DNA of 64,000 bases, taken from NCBI RefSeq assembly GCF_014638275.1, contig NZ_BMFJ01000002.1, forward strand, positions 868,001 to 932,000, written 5' to 3'. Shown here piece by piece: positions 17,353 to 26,287 of this stretch (positions are counted from its first letter, which is position 1; each line of letters opens with the position of its first letter). The position numbers were made by a program, and so were the translations under genes. This DNA comes from Primorskyibacter flagellatus. GTDB taxonomy: Bacteria > Pseudomonadota > Alphaproteobacteria > Rhodobacterales > Rhodobacteraceae. The notes under the pieces are model-generated. The model was given only the letters and a program-made list of their open reading frames with translations, ran no database searches and had not been told where the DNA came from.

Positions 17353-17945
17353 GACATCTCTCCCAGCAAGGCGGCGTGGCGGCGGGTGAAGTCGTTCCGC
17401 ACCTCGACCGGGGGACGCAGGCTGATCGCCAGCCCCTCCATCAGCGCCGCATCGGGACGGCCGAAGAACCGGTCCGCCTCGGTTTCCGAGAATCCGGCGA
17501 TCTGAACCGCCTCCATCCAGGCCGACACCTTGTCCGCCTTCTTGATCTTCTTCTTCAGCGCCGCAGGCGTCTGCGCGGGCAGGCCGAACCGGATATGCAC
17601 CGCCGCTGTGAGCCGGTCGTCCAGCGCCCCGTACCCCGGACCGACCGCCGCCTTGACCGGAGAGATCATGTCCCCGATCACATACTCCGGCGCGTCATGC
17701 AGCAGCGCGGTCAGCCGCTGCGCCGGACCGGCCGAGGGCTCCATCCGGGCGAACAGGGCCTCCACCAGCAGCGAATGCTCGGCCACCGAATAGGCATAGT
17801 CGCCCCGCGTCTGCCCGTTCCACCGGGCGACAAAGGCAAGCCCGTGGGCGATATCCTCGATTTCGATGTCGACCGGGGTCGGATCCAGCAGGTCCAGCCT
17901 GCGCCCCGACAGCATCCGTTGCCAGGCCCGTGCCTGTTTTGCCAT
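17349..17945 (-). CDS. HD-domain phosphohydrolase (YfbR/5'-nucleotidase-like)
   Basis: A 198-residue HD-superfamily hydrolase. The metal ligands are seen as YSVAEHSLLVEAL (His), ALLHDAPEYVIGD (His-Asp pair) and a later KKADKVSAWMEA (Asp). The order and length match the YfbR-like group, whose known members are 5'-deoxynucleotidases, and the N-terminal PTPVDIEIEDIAHGLA segment is common to this family in alphaproteobacteria. It is the first gene of a pair with the GNAT gene. Confidence 0.88.
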   Translation of the reverse strand: MAKQARAWQRMLSGRRLDLLDPTPVDIEIEDIAHGLAFVARWNGQTRGDYAYSVAEHSLLVEALFARMEPSAGPAQRLTALLHDAPEYVIGDMISPVKAAVGPGYGALDDRLTAAVHIRFGLPAQTPAALKKKIKKADKVSAWMEAVQIAGFSETEADRFFGRPDAALMEGLAISLRPPVEVRNDFTRRHAALLGEMS

Positions 17946-18003
17946 GACATGCTCCTCGCTTTTTCGCAGGAATAGACCCTGAACCGGGCGATGTCACCGC
18001 AGC

Positions 18004-18732
18004 TTAGCGGGCGACAAAGATGGCGTTGTTCTCGATCGTCCCCATGATCGCGTAATCCACCCCCGGTGCCGCTTCGGACAGCGTCTTGAGGATCGCGCGG
18101 GCCTTCCAGGGTTTCGGCACCTCGCAGAGGATCATCGGCCGGCACTCCGCGATCACCCGCGCCGCGCCTTCCAGCGCCGGCTGTTCGAACCCTTCGACAT
18201 CCAGATGGATCAGCGACACCTTCCGTGCAGCCGGCACCAGCGAGTCGATGGTGACGATGTCGATCTCGATCACACGGTCGCCGTCGACTTCCATCTCGTC
18301 TACCACCCGTTCCCCCGCCGAAATCGCCGCCCCGCCGGGCCGCTTGACCAGAAGCGGCTGCTTCGAGGCGGTGGCCCCGACACCGACCTGGTGGATCTCC
18401 ACTCCCTCAAGTCCGTTGATCCGGATCGTTTCCCGCGCAGCGGCGAAGGACACCGGCACGGGTTCGAAGGTGTGCAGTATCGTCTTCTTCCCCATGGCCC
18501 CGCGCAGCGCCGGTATGAAATCGCCGATGAACGCCCCGCCGGTCACCACGTCCCCGTCGCCGAGGTGCCGCCGCAGGAATCGCAGCGTCGCCGGTTCATA
18601 GACACCGCCGCCGGTCAGAAGGTCCGCGATCTCGCGCCCGCGATAGTGGTCCGGCACGCAGTAGAAGCCGTATTCGTTGGCCGCGTAGGAGAAACCGAAA
18701 TCCGGCCCCGCCGGGCCTGCACCGTCCGTCAT
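18004..18732 (-). CDS. FkbM-family SAM-dependent methyltransferase
   Basis: A 242-residue FkbM-type methyltransferase. SAM-binding motif I is seen as GDVVTGGAFIGDFIPAL, slightly off the usual VDvGAniG, followed by LHTFEPVPVSFAAARETIRING and the conserved SLIHLDVEGFEQPALEGA. FkbM enzymes methylate sugar or polyketide hydroxyls; the substrate here is unknown. It is divergent from ahcY, which removes the SAH such enzymes make, but that link may be chance. The gene ends 58 bases before the start of the HD-domain gene. Confidence 0.88.
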   Translation of the reverse strand: MTDGAGPAGPDFGFSYAANEYGFYCVPDHYRGREIADLLTGGGVYEPATLRFLRRHLGDGDVVTGGAFIGDFIPALRGAMGKKTILHTFEPVPVSFAAARETIRINGLEGVEIHQVGVGATASKQPLLVKRPGGAAISAGERVVDEMEVDGDRVIEIDIVTIDSLVPAARKVSLIHLDVEGFEQPALEGAARVIAECRPMILCEVPKPWKARAILKTLSEAAPGVDYAIMGTIENNAIFVAR

Positions 18733-18885
18733 GCATCACACCTTGCCGTTACGATGCGCACCCTATCGCGCCCCGCGACGCAGCGAAACGGGGGATCGCG
18801 CGATGCCGGACCCCTCTGAACTTGCCGCCCCCGGTGGTCGATGCTACTGGCACAGGCGACTTCGATCCAAACGGGAGCCGACCCT

Positions 18886-20274
18886 ATGGCCAACGACTAC
18901 TTCGTCAAAGACATTTCCCTTGCCGCATTCGGCCGCAAGGAGCTCGACATCGCAGAGACGGAGATGCCCGGCCTCATGGCCTGCCGCGCGGAATACGGCG
19001 ACAGCAAGCCGCTCAAGGGCGCGCGCATCGTCGGCTCCCTGCACATGACGATCCAGACCGGGGTCCTGATCGAAACCCTCGTGGCGCTTGGTGCGGACGT
19101 CCGCTGGGCGTCGTGCAACATCTTCTCCACCCAGGACCACGCTGCCGCCGCGATTGCCGAAGCCGGCGTGCCCGTCTTCGCCGTCAAGGGCCAGACGCTT
19201 GAGGAGCACTGGGACTATCTCGACAAGTCCTTCATGTTCCCCGAAGGCCCGAACATGATCCTCGACGACGGCGGCGACGCGACCCTCTACGTCCTGCTCG
19301 GCGCCCGTGCCGAGGCCGGTGAGGACATCATCCCGGTGCCCCAGTCCGAAGAGGAAGAGGTCATCAAGAAGCAGATCGCCAAGCGCATGGCGGCCTCCCC
19401 CGGCTGGTTCACCAAGACCCGCGATGCCATCAAGGGCGTTTCCGAGGAAACCACCACCGGCGTGCACCGCCTCTATGAACTGGTAAAAAAGGGCCAGCTG
19501 CCCTTCCCGGCGATCAACGTGAATGACTCCGTCACCAAGTCGAAGTTCGACAACAAATATGGCTGCAAGGAATCGCTGGTCGACGGCATCCGCCGCGCCA
19601 CCGACACCATGATGGCCGGCAAGGTCGCCGTGGTCTGCGGCTATGGCGACGTTGGCAAGGGCTCTGCCGCATCCCTGCGCGGCGCAGGGGCCCGCGTGAA
19701 GGTGACCGAAATCGACCCGATCTGTGCGCTTCAGGCCGCCATGGACGGCTATGAGGTCGTCACGCTGGAAGACGCGGTGAAGACCGCCGACATCTTCGTC
19801 ACCACCACCGGCAACAAGGACGTCATCCGCATCGAGCATATGCGCGAGATGAAGGACATGGCGATCGTCGGCAACATCGGCCACTTCGACAACGAAATCC
19901 AGGTCGCCGCGCTCAAGAACCACAAGTGGACCAACATCAAGGACCAGGTGGACATGATCGAGATGCCGAGCGGCGCGCGGATCATCCTGCTTTCCGAAGG
20001 CCGCCTGCTGAACCTCGGCAACGCGACCGGCCACCCGTCCTTCGTGATGTCCGCCTCCTTCACCAACCAGGTTCTGGCGCAGATCGAACTCTGGACCAAG
20101 GGCGACCAGTACGAGAACAAGGTCTACATCCTGCCCAAGCACCTCGACGAAAAGGTCGCGCGCCTGCACCTCGAACGGATCGGGGTCAAGCTTTCGACGC
20201 TCGCCAAGGAACAGGCCGATTACATCGGCGTGCCGCAGGAAGGCCCCTTCAAGCCGGAACATTACCGCTACTGA
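18886..20274 (+). CDS. ahcY: Adenosylhomocysteinase (S-adenosyl-L-homocysteine hydrolase)
   Basis: AhcY splits S-adenosylhomocysteine into adenosine and homocysteine, keeping SAM-dependent methylation running. The 462-residue protein starts [13 protein letters not shown]+ is bound by [12 protein letters not shown] (about residues 245-256), and the C-terminus HYRY is the conserved end that closes over the cofactor of the neighbouring subunit. The length includes the roughly 40-residue insert of the proteobacterial type. GGGAG precedes the ATG. A strong terminator follows directly. I saw no SAH-riboswitch core in the 150-base leader. Confidence 0.97.
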   Translation: MANDYFVKDISLAAFGRKELDIAETEMPGLMACRAEYGDSKPLKGARIVGSLHMTIQTGVLIETLVALGADVRWASCNIFSTQDHAAAAIAEAGVPVFAVKGQTLEEHWDYLDKSFMFPEGPNMILDDGGDATLYVLLGARAEAGEDIIPVPQSEEEEVIKKQIAKRMAASPGWFTKTRDAIKGVSEETTTGVHRLYELVKKGQLPFPAINVNDSVTKSKFDNKYGCKESLVDGIRRATDTMMAGKVAVVCGYGDVGKGSAASLRGAGARVKVTEIDPICALQAAMDGYEVVTLEDAVKTADIFVTTTGNKDVIRIEHMREMKDMAIVGNIGHFDNEIQVAALKNHKWTNIKDQVDMIEMPSGARIILLSEGRLLNLGNATGHPSFVMSASFTNQVLAQIELWTKGDQYENKVYILPKHLDEKVARLHLERIGVKLSTLAKEQADYIGVPQEGPFKPEHYRY

Positions 20275-20302
20275 TCCCGGCCGCAGGATCGCCACGTCAC
20301 AA

Positions 20303-20331
20303 CCCGATGCGTCCGCGCATCGGGTTTTTTT
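20303..20331 (+). terminator. Rho-independent terminator after ahcY
   Basis: Perfect 9-bp stem CCCGATGCG / CGCATCGGG with a TCCG loop (20303-20324) followed by seven Ts (20325-20331). It lies 29 bases past the ahcY stop. Confidence 0.95.
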
Positions 20332-20415
20332 GCTTTACCCGATAAGAATCCGCGCATTAGGGTCTGGACCATACGGCCCCGAAAACCGGGGCGCCTGGAC
20401 AATCGGGGGACTGAC

Positions 20416-20757
20416 ATGGGCAAACGTGACGATCTGATCGCGAAATATGCGGAAGACCTGAAGGACAAGTGTGGCATGACGCCGGACATGGACCTTCTGA
20501 CCAAGGTGACCATCGGCTGCGGGCCGTCGATCTACAACGAAGACGCCTCGACCGTCGCCGGCAGCCAGGCGAGCGAGCTTGAGACCATCAAGGAAAACTT
20601 CCTGATGAAGAAGCTCGGCCTCAAGGACAGCCCGGATCTGATGGCCGGCATCAACTCGGCGATCGAGACCTACGGCAAGTCCAACCGCAACAAGTACCGC
20701 GCGGTCGTCTACTACCTGCTCGTGAAGCACTTCAAGAAAGAAGGCGTCTACGCCTGA
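20416..20757 (+). CDS. DUF2853-family protein
   Basis: A 113-residue soluble, largely helical protein. The N-terminus MGKRDDLIAKYAEDLKDK and the C-terminal YRAVVYYLLVKHFKKE are the conserved ends of the DUF2853 family, which has structures but no known function. A GGGGGAC site precedes the ATG. It stands alone between the ahcY terminator and a second stem-loop, so it is probably monocistronic and well expressed. Confidence 0.9.
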   Translation: MGKRDDLIAKYAEDLKDKCGMTPDMDLLTKVTIGCGPSIYNEDASTVAGSQASELETIKENFLMKKLGLKDSPDLMAGINSAIETYGKSNRNKYRAVVYYLLVKHFKKEGVYA

Positions 20758-20773
20758 TCTTCCCGACATCGGA

Positions 20774-20805
20774 GGGGAGCGCCGGTCCGCGGACGGGCGC
20801 TCCCC
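20774..20805 (+). terminator. Stem-loop after the DUF2853 gene
   Basis: Perfect 10-bp stem GGGGAGCGCC / GGCGCTCCCC with a 12-base loop, 17 bases past the stop codon. Only a weak T stretch follows (TTCACCGTTT), so termination may be partial or Rho-assisted. Confidence 0.65.
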
Positions 20806-20906
20806 TTCACCGTTTCATGCCTCGTTCCGGCAGGAGAGCAGCGGCGTAGGGTGGCGCTTCCAGCCCACCACGCAATGACTCGCAGGATTTATGCCCTGCC
20901 CCCTGC

Positions 20907-21302
20907 CTAGAACAGGCCCAGCACCAGCCCGATCACCCCGCAGCCCAGCACCGCGTACCCGCCATCAAGCAGAGTTAGCATCGCCGGCCGGTTCGCATAG
21001 GCATAGTTCATCGCCACCCACGGAACGATGAAGAACAGCCCCACGCCAAGCCCGGCGACCAGCCCGCCGCCCGCGCTTTCGATCCCGGACATCGCGAAGA
21101 TGTGCCGCATCATGCCCGCCACAAGGATCATCGCCACGCCGGACACCACGAAGGGCATCGGCGATCCGTTTCCCTGCGGCTTCCCGGTTTCGTCCACCGG
21201 TATGCCTGCCGCCCTGATCCAGGGTTTCGACAGGCTCATGTACCAGACCGCCCCCATGGCAAATCCGGCAATCGCCGCCACCAGTACCGATATAACGCCC
21301 AT
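20907..21302 (-). CDS. DUF1761-family membrane protein
   Basis: A 131-residue protein with four predicted membrane helices. The GAVWYMSLSKPWI stretch after the first helix is the typical start of the DUF1761 family, followed by VAGMMRHIFAMSGIESAGGG in the middle. The function of the family is unknown. It lies downstream of the EVE-domain gene in the same direction, with 64 bases between, and may be transcribed alone. Confidence 0.85.
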   Translation of the reverse strand: MGVISVLVAAIAGFAMGAVWYMSLSKPWIRAAGIPVDETGKPQGNGSPMPFVVSGVAMILVAGMMRHIFAMSGIESAGGGLVAGLGVGLFFIVPWVAMNYAYANRPAMLTLLDGGYAVLGCGVIGLVLGLF

Positions 21303-21366
21303 GGTCCCCTCCGTTCCGCGTCCCGGAGCGGAGTTTACCCGAAACAGAGCCGGATCTCCTAGAGCT

Positions 21367-21780
21367 TCAAAGCCCGCCCATCCGGCAGACCAGCGCCCAT
21401 TCCTCCGCCGTGACCGGCTGCACCGACAGGCGGGAATTCTTCACCAGCACCATGGCCGCCAGTTCCGGCGTGCCCTTGATCTGTTCCAGCGTCACGGGGG
21501 CGGGCAGGGCCTGAACGGCGCGGATGTCCACGCAGTCCCATCGTTCGTCGTCCGTGGTCGAATCCGGATGCGAGGGGGCCGAGACCTCGACGATGCCCAC
21601 GATCTCCCGCGTGCTCTGGGAATGGTAGAAGAACCCGCGGTCCCCCACCTCCATCTCGCGCATGAAGTTGCGGGCCTGGTAGTTGCGCACGCCGGTCCAT
21701 TCTTCTCCGGCGCCGCCCTTGGCGACCTGCTGGTCCCAGGACCAGGTTTCGGGCTCCGACTTGAACAGCCAGTACCTCAT
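21367..21780 (-). CDS. EVE-domain protein (modified-base-binding fold)
   Basis: A 137-residue EVE-domain protein (PUA-like superfamily). The start MRYWLFKSEPETWSWDQ, the GVRNYQARNFMREM pocket and GFFYHSQSTREIVGIVEV are highly characteristic. EVE/ASCH/YTH-like domains bind modified bases; in bacteria the physiological ligand of the stand-alone family is not settled. The ATG at 21778-21780 overlaps the yciI stop by four bases, so the gene is translationally coupled to it. Confidence 0.93.
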   Translation of the reverse strand: MRYWLFKSEPETWSWDQQVAKGGAGEEWTGVRNYQARNFMREMEVGDRGFFYHSQSTREIVGIVEVSAPSHPDSTTDDERWDCVDIRAVQALPAPVTLEQIKGTPELAAMVLVKNSRLSVQPVTAEEWALVCRMGGL

Positions 21781-22052
21781 CCGCCGATGACCCGGTTCCA
21801 GGGCCGCAGCGTGTGCGACGCGAACAGCCCCGCCTTGGCATAGGGGTCGCCCGCCACCCAGGCCTCTGCCGCCGCGCGGTCTTCGAGGTCGAGGATTACC
21901 AGCGACCCGCACATCGCGCCCTCTCCGTCCAGCAGGGGTCCGGCCTGCGCCACGCAGCCGGTCTCCCTGATATAGGCGAGGTGCGCATCGCGGTTGGCCT
22001 TGCGGACCTCGAGCGCGCCGGGTTTGTCATGGGCCATCAGGGCAAACAACAT
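21777..22052 (-). CDS. YciI-family protein
   Basis: A 91-residue single-domain YciI protein (ferredoxin-like fold), with the usual start MLFALMAHDKPG, the conserved His in NRDAHLAYI, and GDPYAKAGLF. These proteins are often found next to gpsA/tsaD in alphaproteobacteria and their role is unclear. One base separates it from the gpsA stop, and it overlaps the EVE gene. Confidence 0.92.
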   Translation of the reverse strand: MLFALMAHDKPGALEVRKANRDAHLAYIRETGCVAQAGPLLDGEGAMCGSLVILDLEDRAAAEAWVAGDPYAKAGLFASHTLRPWNRVIGG

Positions 22053-22053
22053 C

Positions 22054-23025
22054 TCATTCCTCCTTCAGTGGACGGGACAGCAGCAGGGCCAGCGCCTCTG
22101 CCACCTTCAGCGTTCCGTCGATCAGGCCAACGACAGCATCGGTGATGGGCATGTCAAGGTTCATGGACCGTGCCAGCACCTGAACCGCCCGTGCCGTGGC
22201 CGCGCCTTCAACGGTGATATCAGGGTCGAACAAGGCGTTTTCGCCGATCGAGACACCATAGCGATAGTTCCGCGACAGGGTCGACGTGCAGGTCAGCGCA
22301 AGGTCGCCGAAGCCGGACAGCCCCGCCAGCGTTTCTGCCCGCGCGCCCCGTGCGAGCGCCAGCCGTACCATCTCTGCGTAGCCGCGGGTCATCAGCGCCG
22401 CCCGCGCGCTTTCGCCCAGCCCTGCGCCGATGGCGGCACCGCAGGCGATGGCCATGACGTTCTTGAGCGCGCCCCCGACCTCGGCCCCGATGACGTCGGT
22501 GCTGCGGTAAAGCCGGATGTTCGGCGTGCTCAGCCCCTGTTGCAGCGCCGCGCCGCGGGTATCGTCGGCACAGGCCAGCGTCAGCGCCGTCGGCAGGCCG
22601 CGCGCGATGTCGTGCGCAAAGGACGGCCCCGTCAGCAGCGCCACCGGTGCGGCGGGACGCCGGGCGGCGATCACCTCCGCCGGCCCAAGACCCGTTGTCA
22701 GCTCGATGCCCTTGCAGCAGGCCACCAGGGGCCGGTCGCCGAAGTCCGGCAGACCTTCAAGCGCGCCCCGCAGCTTCTGCATCGGCACGGCCAGCAGGAC
22801 CGGACCCTCCGGCAGATTGGTCGGGTCGGAGGTCACGTGCAGCCCATCCGGAAAAACCATTCCGGGCAGGCGCGCGGCGTTCTCGCCCTCTGCCCGCATT
22901 CGAAACACCAGCCCTGCATCGCGCGCGTAAAGCGTGACAGGCACCCCGCCCCGCGCGACAGAGATCGCCAGGGCCGTGCCGAAGGCCCCCGCGCCGATCA
23001 CGCCGACTCCGGCGAAATCCGTCAT
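22054..23025 (-). CDS. gpsA: NAD(P)H-dependent glycerol-3-phosphate dehydrogenase
   Basis: GpsA reduces dihydroxyacetone phosphate to sn-glycerol-3-phosphate for phospholipid synthesis. The 323-residue protein has the dinucleotide-binding [10 protein letters not shown] (about residues 9-18), [13 protein letters not shown], the catalytic lysine region CCKGIEL, a second lysine in [10 protein letters not shown], and [12 protein letters not shown] near the substrate site. The ATG at 23023-23025 overlaps the tsaD stop (ATGA), and this start removes a non-homologous 20-residue extension. Confidence 0.96.
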   Translation of the reverse strand: MTDFAGVGVIGAGAFGTALAISVARGGVPVTLYARDAGLVFRMRAEGENAARLPGMVFPDGLHVTSDPTNLPEGPVLLAVPMQKLRGALEGLPDFGDRPLVACCKGIELTTGLGPAEVIAARRPAAPVALLTGPSFAHDIARGLPTALTLACADDTRGAALQQGLSTPNIRLYRSTDVIGAEVGGALKNVMAIACGAAIGAGLGESARAALMTRGYAEMVRLALARGARAETLAGLSGFGDLALTCTSTLSRNYRYGVSIGENALFDPDITVEGAATARAVQVLARSMNLDMPITDAVVGLIDGTLKVAEALALLLSRPLKEE

Positions 23026-24110
23026 GCCTTTGGTCCCTTCTTTCCGCCGCCGAGCATTCCCGCATTGGTCTGGTCCAGCGGCCATCTGGGCCGCGCCGAA
23101 AGGTCCATTCCGTCCCGCGCGCCGCCCGCGAACCGTTCAAGCCCCGCATAGGCGATCATCGCCCCGTTGTCGGTGCACAGCGACAGCGGAGGCGCGACGA
23201 AGCGCACGCCGTTTTCCGCCGCAACCGTCTCTAACCCGGCGCGAATGGCCCTGTTGGCAGCCACGCCGCCCGCCACGGCGATCACCGGATCCGCCGGAGC
23301 GTCGGCAAGGTACACCGCCAGCGCGCGCCGCGTCTTCTCCGCCAGGACCTCGACCACCGCCCGCTGGAATCCGGCGCAGAGATCGGCGCGGTCCTGCAAG
23401 GTCAGCCGGTTGCCCTCCATCACCTCGTCCCGCGTGCGCAGCAGCGCGGTCTTCAGGCCGGAAAAGCTCATGTCGCACCCGTCCCGGTCGAGCAGTGGCC
23501 GCGGGAAACGGAATCGCGCCGGATCGCCCTTCAGCGCCTCCGCCTCGACAGAGGGCCCGCCGGGCTGCGGCAGGGCAAGCAGCCGCGCGGTCTTGTCGAA
23601 GGCCTCGCCCGGCGCATCGTCGATGGTCCCGCCGAGCCGGGTGAAATCGTCCGGCCCGCGCACCAGCAGGAACTGGCAATGCCCGCCGGACACCAGCAGC
23701 ATGAGGAAGGGAAACCCGATCCCGTCGGTCAGACGGGGCGTCAGCGCATGGCCCGCAAGGTGGTTCACCCCGACCAGCGGAAGCCCCGACCCGGCGGCGA
23801 TCCCCTTGGCACACATCACGCCGGACATGACCCCGCCGATCAGGCCCGGCCCGGCGGTCACCGCCACCGCATCCAGTCCGGACAGCCCGACACCGGCGTC
23901 GGCCAGCGCCTGCCGTACCACGACATCCAGCCGTTCGGCATGGGCGCGCGCAGCGATTTCCGGCACGACGCCGCCGAAATCGGCATGAAGCGACGACTGC
24001 CCCATCACCACCGAGGACAGCACCTGCGCATCCCCCGGCACGCCGCGCACGACCGCCGCGGCGGTATCGTCGCAGGAGCTCTCCAGCCCGAGCAGAATGA
24101 AGGCGCGCAT
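23022..24110 (-). CDS. tsaD: tRNA t6A transferase TsaD (Gcp)
   Basis: TsaD transfers threonylcarbamoyl to A37 of ANN-decoding tRNAs. The 362-residue protein starts at [20 protein letters not shown]. The metal-binding His pair is in [10 protein letters not shown], and the ATP-binding SGGHCQFL and [15 protein letters not shown] segments are conserved, as is [12 protein letters not shown] at the C-terminus. A longer in-frame extension upstream has no family similarity and overlaps the divergent hemD. The tsaD-gpsA-yciI-EVE order forms one operon. Confidence 0.96.
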   Translation of the reverse strand: MRAFILLGLESSCDDTAAAVVRGVPGDAQVLSSVVMGQSSLHADFGGVVPEIAARAHAERLDVVVRQALADAGVGLSGLDAVAVTAGPGLIGGVMSGVMCAKGIAAGSGLPLVGVNHLAGHALTPRLTDGIGFPFLMLLVSGGHCQFLLVRGPDDFTRLGGTIDDAPGEAFDKTARLLALPQPGGPSVEAEALKGDPARFRFPRPLLDRDGCDMSFSGLKTALLRTRDEVMEGNRLTLQDRADLCAGFQRAVVEVLAEKTRRALAVYLADAPADPVIAVAGGVAANRAIRAGLETVAAENGVRFVAPPLSLCTDNGAMIAYAGLERFAGGARDGMDLSARPRWPLDQTNAGMLGGGKKGPKA

Positions 24111-24185
24111 GTTGGGTCCGCCGATTGCATGATGCCTGTGCCGCAGGTAACACCGCACAGACTCTGAAACAATGGCGAGCCCCGG

Positions 24186-24899
24186 ATGCGCCCGACGATC
24201 CTTGTGACCCGGCCAGACCCGGACGGACCTGCCACCGCAAGGGCGCTGGCCCGCGCCACCGGCCTGCCCGTGGTGGAAAGCCCCCTGCTGCGCATCACCG
24301 CCGCCGGTGCCCTTCCCGGCCTGACCGGGATCGCGACCCTGATCCTGACCTCGCGCAATGCCGCCCATGTCTATGCCGCGCTCGGCGGTCCCGCGCTGCC
24401 CGCGCTCTGCATAGGGGAGGCCACGGCCGAAGCCGCACGCGCCGCCGGACTGACCGCAACAGCCCTTGGCGGCGATGCCGAGGCACTCGTCGCCGACCTG
24501 CTGCGCACCCGGCCTGATGGCGCGCTGATGCATCTCCGCGGCGCGGCGTCACGCGGGAACATCGCCGCGCGCCTTTCCGCCGCCGGTCTCAGCGCGCGCG
24601 AGGCGGTGATCTACGAGCAGGAACTCTGCCCGCTGAACGAGGAGGCGCAGGCCCGTCTCGCCGCCCGCAAACCGCTGATCGTGCCGCTCTATTCCCCGCG
24701 CACCGCGGCCCATTTCGCGGATCTCGCCCGGCCCCGCGCCCCGTTGCATATCGTCGCGATGAGCCCCGCGGTGGCCCGCGCCGCCGCGCCGCTGGACAGC
24801 GATTCCCTGACCATTGCCGAGGCACCGGATGCCCCGGCGATGATCCGGGCGGTGGTTGCGACCGTACGGCGGGTTGAGGGGATGGGTCGCCCGGACTAA
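24186..24899 (+). CDS. hemD: Uroporphyrinogen-III synthase
   Basis: HemD closes hydroxymethylbilane to uroporphyrinogen III, the branch point of haem, sirohaem and cobalamin. The 237-residue protein is poorly conserved, as usual for the family, but shows VTRPDPDG at the N-terminus, [28 protein letters not shown] and [14 protein letters not shown] in the expected order. It heads the hemD-mitofilin-hemY run that is characteristic of alphaproteobacteria. It is divergent from tsaD, with a 75-base promoter region between. Confidence 0.92.
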   Translation: MRPTILVTRPDPDGPATARALARATGLPVVESPLLRITAAGALPGLTGIATLILTSRNAAHVYAALGGPALPALCIGEATAEAARAAGLTATALGGDAEALVADLLRTRPDGALMHLRGAASRGNIAARLSAAGLSAREAVIYEQELCPLNEEAQARLAARKPLIVPLYSPRTAAHFADLARPRAPLHIVAMSPAVARAAAPLDSDSLTIAEAPDAPAMIRAVVATVRRVEGMGRPD

Positions 24900-24946
24900 G
24901 TTACCCTTGCTGCATTTGCAAAGCAGGGATTCGAAAGGACTATTCC

Positions 24947-26275
24947 GTGGCCACCAAGAAGACCTCCAAGCCGCCTTCGGACACCGTCGCCGCCTCTGAC
25001 GCGGAAGATACCCTGCCCGCCGCAGTCTCCGAAGATACGCCTCCGGCTGGCGAAGGCACGGACGCCATCGCTCTGCCCGAACCCGGTCGTGAGACGGATG
25101 CGGAGCCTGTTGCGACAGAGGATCCGGCCGCCCAAACATCCGATCCCGATGCCCCGGTGGCCGACCCCGCCGCGCCCGAACCCGCTTCGGATGTCCCGGA
25201 ATCGCCTGATTCAGAGACTGTTTCTAATGACGACGATACACGCGCCGCCGCGCCGCAGCCTGACGATCTCGAGGCCGAGGCTGCGTTGGACACACCCGCT
25301 GATCCGGCACCCGAGCATCCCGCGCCCGTCGTCGTCGAGAAACGCGGCGGTTTCGTGCCGCTGGCGCTCGGCGGCATGGTGGCGGCCGCCATCGGGTTTT
25401 TCGCCGCGCTTGGCCTAGGCGGGTCGATCCCCGGCGTCGGACCGGGCGCAGGCCTGTCTGACCGGGTCGCCGCGCAGGAACAGGCCATCGCCGACCTGAA
25501 GGCCGCCCTTCCCGCCGCCCCCGACCTCGCCCCGCTGGAAACCGCCGCCGCCGACAACGCGACCGCCATCGCGTCGCTGTCAGACCGGATCGCGGCGGTC
25601 GAGACCGGGCTGACAGACCTTGGCACACGGATGGAGGACTCGCAGAAGGCAATGCTGGAAAACGGCGTCTCCGACACTGCCATCCAGGCCTACGAGGACG
25701 AACTCGCCCGTCTCCAGGACGCCATGCGCCAGCAGCGCGAAGAGGTCGAGACCATGGTCGCGAACGCGCAGACCATGCAGGCCGACGCCGAAACACGCAC
25801 CGCCGAGACGGAGGCACGCGCTGCCCTGACGCAGATTCTGTCCGCCCTCGACAGCGGGGACGGCTATGCCGAACCGCTCGAACTTCTCCAGTCCACCGGG
25901 CAGCAGGTGCCTGAACCGCTGGTCGCCAATGTCGAAGGGGTGCCGACCCTGTCCGAACTGCGCGACAGTTTCCCGCCCGCCGCGCGCAACGCGTTGGCGG
26001 TGACGCGCGGGGCCGGGAACTCCTCCGTCGGGGATTTCTTCAGGACCCAGCTCGGTATCCGCTCGCTCGCCCCGAAGGAAGGCGACGATCCCGACGCCGT
26101 CCTGTCCCGGGCCGAGGCCGCGCTGGCGCGGGGCGACATCGCCGCCGCACAGCAGGAAATCGCGACCCTTCCCGAACCGGCCCAGGCCGAACTGGCAGAC
26201 TGGACCGCCGCCGCCGAAACCCGCAGGACCACCGTCGCCGCCGCCACCGGCCTGATGGCCGAACTGAACAACTGA
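24947..26275 (+). CDS. Mitofilin/Mic60-like inner-membrane protein
   Basis: A 442-residue protein starting at GTG 24947 after a GAAAGGA site. The first 125 residues are Pro/Ala/acidic-rich and of low complexity. One membrane helix (about 138-160, LALGGMVAAAIGFFAALGLG) is followed by a coiled coil (about 170-310) and a C-terminal mitofilin-signature-like region. Alphaproteobacterial Mic60 homologues encoded next to hemY shape intracytoplasmic or inner membranes and are the proposed ancestors of the mitochondrial crista-junction protein. The position between hemD and hemY is the diagnostic context. Confidence 0.9.
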   Translation: MATKKTSKPPSDTVAASDAEDTLPAAVSEDTPPAGEGTDAIALPEPGRETDAEPVATEDPAAQTSDPDAPVADPAAPEPASDVPESPDSETVSNDDDTRAAAPQPDDLEAEAALDTPADPAPEHPAPVVVEKRGGFVPLALGGMVAAAIGFFAALGLGGSIPGVGPGAGLSDRVAAQEQAIADLKAALPAAPDLAPLETAAADNATAIASLSDRIAAVETGLTDLGTRMEDSQKAMLENGVSDTAIQAYEDELARLQDAMRQQREEVETMVANAQTMQADAETRTAETEARAALTQILSALDSGDGYAEPLELLQSTGQQVPEPLVANVEGVPTLSELRDSFPPAARNALAVTRGAGNSSVGDFFRTQLGIRSLAPKEGDDPDAVLSRAEAALARGDIAAAQQEIATLPEPAQAELADWTAAAETRRTTVAAATGLMAELNN

Positions 26276-26287
26276 GGAACGCCGCCG

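Noticed and set aside
18733..18885. Possible SAH riboswitch in the ahcY leader
   Set aside because: The conserved core of the known SAH riboswitch (GAGGAGCGCUGC-type segment and its pairing arms) is not present; only scattered GC-rich pairing was seen.
24111..24533. N-terminal extension of tsaD
   Set aside because: It overlaps the divergent hemD and is unrelated to TsaD proteins, which begin at the chosen ATG.
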